A stretch of 64,000 nucleotides of DNA from Zeugodacus cucurbitae (taxonomy: Eukaryota > Arthropoda > Insecta > Diptera > Tephritidae): the NCBI RefSeq assembly GCF_028554725.1, contig NC_071669.1, forward strand, positions 13,335,001-13,399,000. The letters run 5' to 3'. The position numbers and the translations under genes were made by a program. Below the pieces are notes generated by a model. The model was not told the origin of the DNA, ran no database searches, and saw only the letters and a list, made by a program, of their open reading frames with translations. Shown one piece after another: positions 48,709 to 59,673 of this stretch. Each line of letters opens with the position of its first letter. Position 1 is the first letter of the stretch.

Positions 48709-51700
48709 TGTATGTATGTATGTAGTATTTTACCGCATTCGTCCTACAAACTACTACAATTTCTACTTTCACTACTCATATTTCTGTTTGCCTTTGCGCT
48801 CAAGGTAAACTCTTCACTCATGCGGCGACGGTGTAGGGCTCTCACGCAGTACTTAACAAATACGTTTACAAAGAGACAAAAGTCGACAAATACTCGTACA
48901 AGCGCACGCATTGTAGTTATATAAATGCAGTAGTAACACAAATGGCATAAAATCGTTGAGAAAAATCGCAGTGGGTGCCATGTGATGACTGACGTTGGGT
49001 TAATAGTGCGGTTGATAAGGGAGGCAGCTTGACTGTAAACGCTGTCAGTCAGCAGTCAGTACGTCCGTACGTCAAGCTTTTGTTTGTGTGCCTGTAGAGG
49101 AAAGATGAAGGATATTGGCATATATTTTTGCAAACAGACGCTCACACACACACATTTGCTTGCGGTCAAGGCGAATGTGCGCCTGGTTGAATACTGATAG
49201 ATGGTTAATGGATAGTAAAGTTAGAAGCAGCTGCAGCAGCAGCGAAGTGCCGTACAGCAGTTTGACGCAAACTTTATGACGCTTAGGGCATTGAAGCGTA
49301 TGCTTGCAAATGCAAGTAGTTGACTTACTACAGGTGCAGCAGCAACATCAGCTAGTTGCCTCCTTAAGAACTATTAGTTTCATGAAATAAAGCGTTGGGA
49401 AGCAGCGTTTTAACTGCTGCCCGACCCACTCTTACGGCTAGCAACAGCTGGTTTGATACTATTGTGTTGCTCCTAGCTTCATCTAGCAATATTTCACCCG
49501 ATTTTCTTGCATTGTTTTTGCTTTTTGCACTGCCATGCCATGCATACTTTATCGGCGCTAGAGCTCGATGCAAGAAAATGAATTAAGTGCCTACCTGCTG
49601 TATGAGAGAATGAGGGAAAAAGCAGCATAACAACAAACAAAAAAAAAGAACACTGAAATATCCGCTTTTCTTGCTAACTTTTATGCGCAGAAAATGTTGT
49701 TGGTTTTGTTGTTGTACTCCAGTCATTGCTATGCAATCATTGTTGCACTAAACCATTGGCTAGCGATTGAGTAACGAGCAGCAGTGATTGCGGTAGAAGA
49801 GTGAAAGAGAAAAATCTGCGCAACCTTAAAATAGCTATTAAAAGTGGCGTCGACGACGGCTGCTGTGCGAGATTTGATATGAATGCCACGAAAAAGAAAA
49901 GAAAAATTTATTGCGTAGGCATTTTTTATGCGCTTTCCTATCGTTGTTTAAGGACTTAATAGTTACCCAGAAAATCGCAAGTGTGTGATGGAATGCCGAA
50001 GATTTGGTGGAATGAAATAGTTGGAAAAGTGGAAGATTGATTCGTTCTAACTCTACTAACTTAGTTGAGTCATACATTTAAAATGTCTTCAGACTGCGTA
50101 GATTTGGTTGAGTATTTGGAGAAATTGGTTCTACTCAATCGACATTTATGTTGGTTCTTTTTGCTTGATAAGAATACATGTGGTTGCAAACTTTAGATTT
50201 GATGAAATAGCTCCTCATAGTACCTGCTTCAGTTATCTGAAGCGAAAAACCCATATAATATTTTTATGTATACCGTCGCAACTACATAAGCTTCATATAA
50301 AACTCTAACAAATGCTCATAGGTGTTTCACTGATAACACCTTTGTTACTTTCTTCTATTTACAGAAATTAAAAAAAAAAGACGCTTTATCTAAGGAAACT
50401 TTCTAACTATAAGTCTATATATTTGCCAAAAGAATTGTTGCTACTTCCAGTCTCTACATACGAAAGGTTTTCAGCTATTATAAGGCTTTTTCTTATGGCA
50501 AATATATCGAAAAAATCACCTTTTTCCATAATATTACGCTTCCCTTTTCCTAAAACTTGAAGCTTATTTTTGAATTTTGAAAGCTTTCTTTGCACTTTGA
50601 AAGCTTTAGGCTGCTTTCGAACACCAATTAAAAGTATATTGAGCAGAGAAAAATGATCTAAAAAAGTAGAAAAATTGACTTTAGAATATGCGATAAGCTT
50701 GTTCTTTCAATAAGAAAAAATATTGTATATTGTGCCTTAGTGTTTTTCATACGTATAAAGATATGTTTCTAAATTCAATTCCTAGTATTATGTAATGAGG
50801 CGTTTTCCTTTGACTAAAAGTCTAGTTAACCTACACCTATTTTAAACAAATTTGTATCACATTTCCCCAACAATTGTAGAGTTTGCTTCATTTGATGTTG
50901 TTTGATTTGATTTGATTGATGTACACTTCAGTGTCCAATTTCCGTTTTTTACTGCTGTCTCTCAGTATTTACTTGGAAATCAAATTTGTTGTCACCTTGA
51001 TGTTATTAGCGATACGGTACGCAATGCTTTTAGTGGCAATAGCTGAGTGCTTCGCGAGACGAGTGTCGCTTTAGGGACTCCTCAATGCGTCTTTTAGCGC
51101 AGTTGTTGCTGTTGAATGTTGCACTTTTCTGTTTCTCTTTTTTTCAACACCTCTTCCTTACTGCATTTTACTAAGTTCCTTGCCTCAGGCGTTTTTCTTG
51201 TTTCTTTCGCGAAGGCTTTGTAAACTTTGTTTGCTTTTGACCGTTATAATGCTTTTATTGCGCTTTTTCGCAGTACAACTTTTTCTTTAATTGTTGTTGT
51301 ATTGCATTATTTATGCCACAAGTGTCTTTGATTTTACTAGTTGTGAGTTTTATTCTGTTTTATTTTTAGAGTTTCTTCTGTTTTACTGCAGCATTACTAA
51401 CACTTACTTTGATATTTAATTTACCCATCTTCGCTGTCGCTTTCGCACATCATAACAATAACCTGCAGGCCAATTCGAACTTCACAGATGCCTATTAGGT
51501 GTTTTACTTGAGTGTCTTCTGGTAACATACATTCGCCACGCTTTTTGAATTCTCATTTTTCACCCAACATGTTTACAGCCTTTACTGCGACTTGTTTAAC
51601 GCGAATCTCGTCGTTTTTCGCCACATGCGTCCGCATCTAGACTCACATACAACAGTACCCCTGCACTCACATACGAACCACTTATGTTGAGTGCAAGGTT

Positions 51701-53200
51701 GGCTTTTGCTTTTGCCTACAGGTCACCAAAGCCAGTTGAAGCCATATTAAAGGATCTGTAGAAGCACCGAGAGGTGCTGAAGAGCATTCAAGTACTGCGG
51801 ACTGACTGACTGTGGCTAATGTTGTTGGTGTTGGCCATACAATGCCGCATATACCACAAACAACTATAAAATGAATGGTTTGTTTCTGCGTGGGTGTGTT
51901 ACGCATTGCCACTGCCATTGTCAAGTGTAACCAACACGCAACCTTTTGTTCGGCAGTTACCTTCAGTCAAAGGCACAAGCTCACACACACTCTCTTCCAC
52001 AAAAATACTCTCTCTCTCACACCCGCACATAAAATTAGCTATCTACTTAGTGCCGCTACGTGTCATTTAAGCTGCACTTTGTGTGTGCAACAGAAAAGCG
52101 CGCTTGTATGCGGCATGTTCAGTGTTGCCGCCAATGACGCTGCTATTGTTAAGCCGCTGTTGCTGCTGCCTCGGCTGCTATCGTGCACGGTATGACAAAT
52201 TTTCGTCGTGATATTCTCGTATACCCTCTTTTGTAGGTGCTTGTGAACAACATGCCTTTTTTAATCTCTTTGCTGCCTCCTCATTGTTAATGTTTTCCTC
52301 CATTCCTTTCGCTGCTGTTTATGTCATTGTTGCACGCTTTGCCGCAACAAAAGCAGCGTTGCAATTTTCGTGTATTTTCTCTCTCCTCTCTCTCGTCCGT
52401 CTCCTCTGCTCTTTTGCGCTGAGCGCTCGCTTCCCGTTCAAATTTTGGCTTCGGTTCCTGAGTCTGATTTAAGCTTATTTTTTGAAATAAAAACCCAACA
52501 ACAACGTACCGAAAATAATAAAAATCACCAACAGCAACAATAAGCTTTAGTAGGTGCCAAGAAGTCAAAAGTGCACTTGCAATGTGTCGCTCAAACTGAG
52601 ATTTGTGTGTGACTGGAGGCATTATGCGACTGGTTGGAATGTGCTCTATGGGAAAGCGAGATGAAAATATGTTTGAAATTATTTCTAATTTTGTAAATAT
52701 TGAATAATATGAAGAATTCTTAGACTGCATAGATAGATCGGTGGATTTAAGCGAGGCAACGATTAGGACTCCAAGGTCTCGGTACTCAGACGATCTATAA
52801 CTTTGTTAAGAGTTCCTCTAAGTTAAAGTGGTAATAGCAGCAATCCAGTAAATGGAAGCATTCCTGTTTGGATCTCATGCTCTAGAAGAGAGTTGGCATT
52901 GAACCTATATTCAAGACTAATGAGCCCAACGGCCGTATCGAGAGTAGGAAAGTCTTACTTCGAACCAGTAATCTCACCAGAACTAATAAATATATGAAGA
53001 TCTCGGTCTACTAGGAATCGGCCGGAAATTTGGGACTCACTTCATCTGATACTTCAGACGGACCCAAGCTCTTGCTGAAGACTTTGAATTGCATTAACCG
53101 TATGAAAGACAAAAATAAGCTTTCCACTGACTTTTTGAATCCCCATCTATGTCCGCGAAGCATTTCCCACAGGTATCTAAAGTCAGTCCACCGTCAACAT
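48709..53200. other. Non-coding, nothing recognised
   Basis: A tatg microsatellite at 48707-48724 abuts the MITE. ORFs up to 147 codons (52287-52730 -) and 106 codons (51875-52195 +) lie in CT-rich and GC-richer stretches and resemble no protein. Confidence 0.45.
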
Positions 53201-53375
53201 TTTGCAACACAATCTGCAGCGACGTGAAGCCAAGTAAAGTCAACTCGTGCCAAGACAAGCAGCGATAGCGCACATCTAGCTCCAGATATAGTGGAAGCGC
53301 TTAAAGCGCAGTTGCAGCATTACGACTCCACCACTTTGTAGCAATGTGCCGCCGTCATGAGCACGCAGTCGCTAG
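53201..53375 (+). other. Candidate leader exon with short uORF and strong donor
   Basis: GC-richer than its surroundings and ending cgctag|gtaagc (GT at 53376-53377). An ATG at 53357 opens six codons before the donor. If joined to 62854, that frame would close after four more codons (a 10-codon upstream ORF), leaving the main ATG at 62867 usable. There is no other support for the exon. Confidence 0.22.
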
Positions 53376-53377
53376 GT

Positions 53378-56300
53378 AAGCAAAGCAGTGAAGCGCATAT
53401 CAACTGCTTACCTAAGCCTGTCAGTCAAAAGCAACCCAAAATAAAAAGAAGAAATGAAAGCCAGCAGGATGTGCTTAAAAGCGCGACTGATGTCACAAAC
53501 ATCATGTGACATCTTGACGCTGATGGGCACGTTCGTCGCAGATCTTAACGCCGCGCACAACGTCTGTGGCCTTGACGCTGTGCGGTTTGCGTAGAGTGTC
53601 GGGCAAGAGCTTGTCTGTATTTTGTCATCGCTGTCGCTTATGTTCGCACACTAAAGCTCTTCATAGTTCTTACGACATTTGTCACGTCGCCGCTGCAGAG
53701 CTTAGTTGATGTGTGACGGTATTTTTGCTTTGCTCTCTTCAAAGTTCCCACACTCCAATTAACTTCCGTCCGCTTATGTTGTTCCACGGATGCGTTAAAC
53801 TATTGTCACTGTGCTTGGCTTCGTCATCCTGCCTTTGCTTTCTCCTCTATTTGTAGATTCTCCAAGCAATTTAGGCGCTTCCGATTGCCTCACGTTTCAT
53901 GCCACATCCTCGCCGTCATCCCATCATCCTGCCATCCCATCGTCGCTTTGTTGTCTTCCTTCCGAAATTTGCCGTAATCGCCAAATTCGCAAAATATGCT
54001 GCTGCCGCTTCTTCAGGGCATTACTGAGGGCAAGTTGTTAGCGTCGCTGTGGTATGCAGCGTAGTTTCGTCTGAAATTAAACGCAATTAATTGTAAGCAG
54101 CTATTTAAGTAGAATAGTTAGCAGCAGAGCAACGTACTGTTCCAACTCAAAGCACTCTGTACCGTTAGTTCGCTGAAAACCATGCAGTAGAATGGTTGCC
54201 GTGTTACCGTGGCAACTGAATTGAATTACTAAACTACTTAGTTTATGTGTTGAGAGTGTCTCGAATGAAGGTATTAGATGAAAACTTGAGTGGATGAATT
54301 GAAGAAGGTGGCAAACTCTCTTTTCATTCACACTGATTTGTCTGTATTGCATTATATTAATCTTATTCACTAATCTTAAATAGCTAAATGATGTTGTAAA
54401 GCTTTTATTCCAAATAGTTGCATTCGTTTTTGAGATGGCATCACTGCCTTCAGTGTGAGCTGCTGAAGTATGCACAAGCGCCAGTGAGCCTAAAAAATTG
54501 CTTATATAAGAGAACCCTTCAATCAGTATACAATGAAATTGTGCAAAATCCATTTTCTTAACAACGGTTGTTGGACTTATGGATGAAAATGGTTAAGAGA
54601 GAGTTTCTTCTAGTAGTAGCTGTTGTTGTTTTGGTGTTTCACTAGACCCTGTTTGAGGAGGAATGCATAAGTTTAATTATCATCTATGTCATACAACGGA
54701 AGGCTAAGGAAACGAGCTGTATCGATAGGATCGGACCATAGACACGGTACTACAACTGGTTGGTTAGTATCATGTGGGATTCTTTACATACCGGAAATAT
54801 ATTTCACATGTCGGGGTCTAGTCTGAATAAGTTTAACCTGCCACAGTATCCATAATAAAGTTGCGCGATCTAACCTTGTTTGTGTTTTCTTATTGGCTGC
54901 CCCGATTTTCAAAGTCTTAGTTAGTGCATATAATATATATTAGAGAGTGGGTGAATATTAATAGGACTCTTAGCCCTAGATCCGCAGATGATGGATTTCT
55001 GATATTCGCTTTTTTTCCTAAAATTCTACTTTGATGAAAAATTTATTTTAACTTTGTTTCTTTCCGATTCATCCCTGTTCCATCTCCAAGTTCTCATAAA
55101 TATTTCTGTAATATTAATTTAATAATTTCTCTTTAAGCTCTATTATAAAGAAATTTATTCTTATCATTTCACTCAATTAAATTCCATTCATAATTCATAC
55201 ACCTTTCTCTATCCTCTCTCTCTGTCCCTCTCTCGCCATCCCATTTCATTTCATAACAACAAATGCATTACTTCACTTAATGCCTGACAAGCTGTAGGTG
55301 CAGCCAAAACGGCATGAAAAGTTGAACTTGGGATTCCCCAGTGAGCGCTAAATAAAATTACTTTTTCGGGTAATTGCCATTCAAATTTAGTGTAAAGTTT
55401 TATGTAAAACATTCTGGAAATACTCAAACTGCCAACAAACCGCTCGCAAAAGTATGCCACCAAACTGCGCAGCAAATTGTTTTTGTACGCTAAGTACCGT
55501 TGGGTGCTACTACTAGCAAGTTTGACAGTTAATTTTAAAATGATTACTTGAGAATCAACACCCAAAATGGCGGAGGTGGCTGTGAGAGCGCTCAGATTAT
55601 ATTAGTAGTTGATTATAATGTTGGTAATGGTGGAGTTAATGAGTTGAGGGACAGAGGAGTGAGAAAGGAGGGTAAAGTTTGCCATATGGTATTCGAAAAT
55701 AATTTGTGACACATAAAATCGATTGCATGCGTGTCTCCGCGTCTAAGACAGCAACGACGACGAAGCTGAGGCTTAGTTGGAGTCTGCTTTTCATGTGGTT
55801 TGCGACACTGACATACCAATTAAAATACCCAACGCTGTAGATGGTGCAGCAAAAAGCGAATTTTCACGCACCGACACACACGCTCAAATACATATGTATA
55901 TACATACATATCTATATGTAAGACAATGTCTATACTTGCTACAATGCAATTACAACACCATTTACATATCTATGGTCGTATTTGCCACTTCGCAGGCTGG
56001 TTGCCACGGCGTGCATATGGCATGCAACATATGAATATGAATATGAATATTTTATATAGCCAACTTTCTGCGTTAGTGTGTGTGTGTGTGTGTTGCTGTC
56101 GTAAAGTCTAAAATTTTCCATTGTCAACAAGCATATGTCACATAATCTTCCATATTTTCACCTCGAAACTCCAGCTGCACGAAACACTGCCAGCTCCAGC
56201 AAGCTTCTTGGTGAACATACGTCGTGCCACAATGTATGTTTGTATGCCGCCTGCCACATGTCACAAGCCACAAGCGGTGTATACAATTCACTTTGTGCCT

Positions 56301-56398
56301 TGCAAACAACCGTTAAATATATATTTGTGTGCTCTTTTATGTTTCTGGGTATGTGTTAGTGCTCTCTACCGCCATCGTTAGTTCGCTTATTCAAAGTA
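53378..56398. other. Non-coding, with a possible old repeat at 54.65-54.92 kb
   Basis: The 54650-54920 segment (…catgtcggggtctagtctga…, …ttgcgcgatctaacc…) reads like a decayed retroelement I may have met in other flies, but I could not place it. A 150-codon minus-strand ORF at 54101-54553 and a 104-codon one at 55251-55565 are unrecognised. Confidence 0.35.
56031..56093. repeat. ATATGA hexamer run and GT microsatellite
   Basis: Four aatatg-type units at 56031-56051 and nine GT units at 56076-56093. Confidence 0.8.
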
Positions 56399-56407
56399 TT
56401 CGGGGAT
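56399..56407. repeat. Candidate target-site duplication, 3' side of the RTE element
   Basis: ttcggggat here is identical to the nine bases at 59665-59673. It abuts the short 3' UTR end. The last bases of the element (on its own strand, ...cgccaatcacac) do not form a clear tandem tail, so the boundary could shift by a few bases. Confidence 0.6.
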
Positions 56408-56429
56408 GTGTGATTGGCGTTGCAACCGT

Positions 56430-59420
56430 TTAGCCGGTTATAGCCGAATCGACGATAGTGCGCCACCTGTCTCTCTCCTTCGCAGTTCGGCGCCAGTTGG
56501 AGATCCCAAGTGTAACCAGGTCGCTCTCCACCTGGTCCCTCCAACGGAGTGGAGGCCTTCCCCTTCCTCGGCTTCCTCCGGCGGGTACTGCATCGAACAC
56601 TTTCAGGGCTGGAGTGTTTTCGTCCATTCGGACAACATGACCTAGCCAGCGTAGCCGCTGTCTTTTTATTCGCTGAACTATGTCAATGTCGTCGTATAAC
56701 TCGTACAGCTCATCGTTCCATCGTCTGCGGTATTCGCCGTTGCCAATGTTCTGAGGACCATAAATCTTGCGCAAAATTTTCCTCTCGAAAACTCCTAGTG
56801 TCGTCTCATCTGATGTTGACATCGTCCAAGCTTCTGCACCGTAAAGCAGGACGGGAATGATAAGCGACTTGTAGAGCTTGATTTTGGTTCGTCGAGAGAG
56901 GACTTTACTGTTCAATTGCCTACTCAGTCCAAAGTAGCACCTGTTGGCAAGAGTTATTCTGCGCTGGATTTCGAGGCTGACATTGTTCGTGTTGTTGATG
57001 CTGGTTCCCAGGTATACGAAATTATCTACGACCTCGAAGTTATGACTGTCAACAGTGACGTGGGAGCCAAGACGCGAATGCGCCGACTGTTTGTTTGATG
57101 ACAGGAGATATTTCGTCTTGTCCTCATTCACCTCCAGACCCATTCGCTTCGCCTCCTTATCCATGCGGGAAAAAGCAGAACAAACGGCGCGGTTGTTGCT
57201 TCCGATGATATCAATATCATCGGCGTACGCCAGGAGCTGTACACTCTTGTAGAAGATTGTACCTTCTCGGTTTAGCTCTGCAGCTCTTATAATTTTTTCC
57301 AGCATCAGGTTAAAGAAGTCGCACGATAGTGAGTCACCTTGTCTGAAACCTCGTTTGGTATCGAACGGCTCGGAGAGGTCCTTCCCAATCATGACGGAGC
57401 TTTTGGTGTTGCTCAACGTCAATTTACACAGCCGTATTAGTTTTGCGGGGATACCAAATTCAGACATCGCGGCGTAAAGGCAGCTCCTTTTCGTGCTGTC
57501 GAAAGCAGCTTTAAAATCGACAAAAAGGTGGTGTGTGTCGATCCTCTTTTCTCGGGTCTTTTCCAAGATTTGGCGCATGGCGAATATCTGGTCAGTTGTC
57601 GATTTTCCAGGTCTAAAGCCACACTGATAAGGTCCAATCAGTTTGTTGACGGTGGGCTTTAGTCTTTCACACAATACGCTCGATAGAACCTTGTATGCGA
57701 TATTTAGGAGGCTGATCCCACGGTAATTGGCGCAGATTGTGGGATCTCCCTTTTTATGGATTGGGCAGAGCACACTGAGATTCCAATCGTCAGGCATGCT
57801 TTCTTCCGACCATATTCTGCAAAGAAGCTGATGCATGCACCTTATCAGTTCTTCGCCGCCGTATTTGAATAGTTCTGCCGGTAATCTATCGGCCCCCGCT
57901 GCTTTGTTGTTCTTCAATCGGGTAATTGCTATTCGAATTTCTTCATGGTCGGGTAATGGAACATCTGTTCCATCGTCATCGATTGGGGGATCGGGTTCGC
58001 CATCTCCTGGTGTTGTACTCTCACTGCCATTCAGCAGGTCGGAGAAGTGTTCCCTCCATAATCCCAGTATGCCCTGGACATCGGTTACCAGATTACCACC
58101 TTGGTCTCTACATGAGGATGCTCCGGTCTTGAAACCTTCGTTAAGTCGCTTCATTTTTTCATAAAATTTTCGAGCATTCCCTCTGTCTGCCAGCTTCTCA
58201 AGCTCTTCGTACTCACGCATTTCGGCCTCTTTCTTTTTTTGTCTGCAAATGCGTCTCGCTTCCCTCTTCAGCTCTCGGTATCTATCCCATCCCGCACGTG
58301 TTGTGGTCGTTTGCAATGTTGCGAGGTAGGCAGTCTGTTTTCTCTCCGCTGCGAGACGGCACTCCTCATCGTACCAGCTTGTTTTTTGTCGTTGCCGAAA
58401 ACCAATTGTTTCGGCTGCAGCGGTACGCAGTGAGTTTGAGATGCCGTTCCACAGTTCCCTTATACCGAGATGCTGATGAGTGCTCTCAGAGAGCAGGAGT
58501 GCAAGTCGAGTAGAGTATTTCGTGGCTGTCTGTTGCGATTGCAGCTTTTCGACGTCGAACCTTCCGTGTGTTTGTTGACGGGCATTCTTTGCTGCACAGA
58601 GGCGGGTGCGTATCTTCGCTGCGACCAGATAATGGTCCGAGTCTATATTTGGTCCTCGGAGCGTACGCACGTCTAAAACACAGGAGACATGTCTTCCGTC
58701 TATCACAACGTGATCGATTTGGTTCCGCGTGTTTCGATCAGGAGACAGCCAAGTAGCTTGATGTATTTTCTTATGCTGGAATCTGGTACTACAGACGACC
58801 ATATTTCGGGCCCCGGCGAAGTCGATCAGCCTCAGGCCGTTTGGCGATGTTTCGTCATGGAGGCTGAATTTTCCGACTGTTGTGCCAAAGACACCTTCTT
58901 TACCCACCCTGGCGTTAAAATCACCAAGCACGACTTTTACATCGTGGCGGGGGCAGCGCTCATAGGTGCGTTCTAGGCGCTCATAGAAAGCATCTTTGGT
59001 CACATCGTCCTTCTCTTCCGTTGGGGCGTGGGCGCAAATCAGCGATATGTTGAAGAACCTCGCTTTGATGCGGATTGTGGCTAGACGTTCATCCACCGGG
59101 GTGAATGCCAGGACTCTGCGACGGAGTCTCTCTCCCACCACAAATCCAACACCAAATTTGCGCTCCTTTATATGGCCGCTGTAGTAGATGTCACAAGGAC
59201 CCACCTTCTTCCGTCCTTGTCCCGTCCATCGCACTTCTTGGATGGCGGTGATGTCAGCCTTAAGTCGTATGAGGACATCAACCAGCTGGGCAGAGGCACC
59301 TTCCCAATTAAGGGTCCGGACATTCCAGGTGCATGCCCTTATATCATTATCCTTAAAACGTTTGCAGGGGTCGTCATCAAAAGGGGGGTGTCTCATCCGA
59401 GGCTTTCGTAGATTTTTCAT
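56430..59420 (-). CDS. RTE LINE endonuclease-reverse transcriptase, 996 aa, intact
   Basis: A single polyprotein that nicks target DNA and primes reverse transcription of the element's RNA. Residues about 27-275 are an endonuclease/exonuclease/phosphatase fold: TWNVRTLN at 31-38, QE at 61-62 (catalytic Glu62), GDFNAR at 166-171 (Asp167, Asn169) and SDH at 261-263 (Asp262, His263). A basic, helical linker spans 340-430. Reverse transcriptase covers about 500-810: NNKAAGADRLPAEL at 504-517, CPIHKKGD at 552-559, NYRGISLL at 565-572, GFRPGKSTTDQI at 601-612, FVDFKAAFD at 633-641 (Asp635), RGFRQGDSLS at 690-699 and the catalytic YADD at 732-735. The C-terminus (RLRWLGHVVRMDENTP at 922-937, then GRGRPPLRWRDQV at 952-964) is the conserved tail of this clade, sometimes annotated 'craniofacial development protein 2-like' in insects. 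All catalytic residues are present. Conserved sequence begins at about residue 27, so the exact ATG is less certain. Confidence 0.95.
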   Translation of the reverse strand: MKNLRKPRMRHPPFDDDPCKRFKDNDIRACTWNVRTLNWEGASAQLVDVLIRLKADITAIQEVRWTGQGRKKVGPCDIYYSGHIKERKFGVGFVVGERLRRRVLAFTPVDERLATIRIKARFFNISLICAHAPTEEKDDVTKDAFYERLERTYERCPRHDVKVVLGDFNARVGKEGVFGTTVGKFSLHDETSPNGLRLIDFAGARNMVVCSTRFQHKKIHQATWLSPDRNTRNQIDHVVIDGRHVSCVLDVRTLRGPNIDSDHYLVAAKIRTRLCAAKNARQQTHGRFDVEKLQSQQTATKYSTRLALLLSESTHQHLGIRELWNGISNSLRTAAAETIGFRQRQKTSWYDEECRLAAERKQTAYLATLQTTTTRAGWDRYRELKREARRICRQKKKEAEMREYEELEKLADRGNARKFYEKMKRLNEGFKTGASSCRDQGGNLVTDVQGILGLWREHFSDLLNGSESTTPGDGEPDPPIDDDGTDVPLPDHEEIRIAITRLKNNKAAGADRLPAELFKYGGEELIRCMHQLLCRIWSEESMPDDWNLSVLCPIHKKGDPTICANYRGISLLNIAYKVLSSVLCERLKPTVNKLIGPYQCGFRPGKSTTDQIFAMRQILEKTREKRIDTHHLFVDFKAAFDSTKRSCLYAAMSEFGIPAKLIRLCKLTLSNTKSSVMIGKDLSEPFDTKRGFRQGDSLSCDFFNLMLEKIIRAAELNREGTIFYKSVQLLAYADDIDIIGSNNRAVCSAFSRMDKEAKRMGLEVNEDKTKYLLSSNKQSAHSRLGSHVTVDSHNFEVVDNFVYLGTSINNTNNVSLEIQRRITLANRCYFGLSRQLNSKVLSRRTKIKLYKSLIIPVLLYGAEAWTMSTSDETTLGVFERKILRKIYGPQNIGNGEYRRRWNDELYELYDDIDIVQRIKRQRLRWLGHVVRMDENTPALKVFDAVPAGGSRGRGRPPLRWRDQVESDLVTLGISNWRRTAKERDRWRTIVDSAITG

Positions 59421-59664
59421 TGGGGGGTGTTTTTATGTGGTGGGTCCCAAACCCTACGCACAACCGCATAAGCGGGCTTCGCCTTCTCACTTTAGCTCGC
59501 CTTCAAACGGATGTCTGTTGGCTACCCAGAGGATACTTGGTCTAAAACCGGAAGTCGTGAGCTGCTTGAACCATGTGGAAAAGAATCGTTTCTGGTCACT
59601 CCCAAGTGAGTGACAATCAAAAACTTTCCTCACTTGCGTGAACTTCTACACATGATCCCATCCT
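59421..59664 (-). other. 5' UTR / probable internal promoter of the RTE element
   Basis: This is the non-coding sequence between the candidate 5' target duplication and the first ATG of the ORF. Complete LINEs carry their own downstream-acting promoter here; that this copy has one is inferred from its full length. No ORF crosses it in the element's sense frame. Confidence 0.6.
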
Positions 59665-59673
59665 TTCGGGGAT
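59665..59673. repeat. Candidate target-site duplication, 5' side of the RTE element
   Basis: Second copy of ttcggggat, 3.26 kb from the first. The match is exact over nine bases; its chance placement at both ends of the recognised element is unlikely but not excluded. Confidence 0.6.

Larger units (their letters stand above)
56408..59664 (-). mobile_element. Full-length RTE-type non-LTR retrotransposon (LINE)
   Basis: The unit is about 3.26 kb and contains a 244-nt 5' UTR (59421-59664), one long ORF and a 3' UTR of only 22 nt (56408-56429). A single ORF with apurinic-like endonuclease plus reverse transcriptase, total size near 3.2 kb and a tiny 3' UTR are typical of the RTE clade. A 9-bp direct repeat (ttcggggat) at 56399-56407 and 59665-59673 is the candidate target-site duplication. 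It fixes both ends and indicates insertion without 5' truncation. The element is visibly more GC-rich than the flanking DNA, and the ORF has no frameshift or stop, so the insertion is probably recent. Confidence 0.88.

Noticed and set aside
54101..54553. 150-codon minus-strand ORF
   Set aside because: No recognisable domain, signal peptide or flanking splice sites.
57835..58164. Plus-strand ORFs across the LINE (up to 141 codons)
   Set aside because: Shadows of the intact minus-strand LINE ORF in GC-richer DNA.
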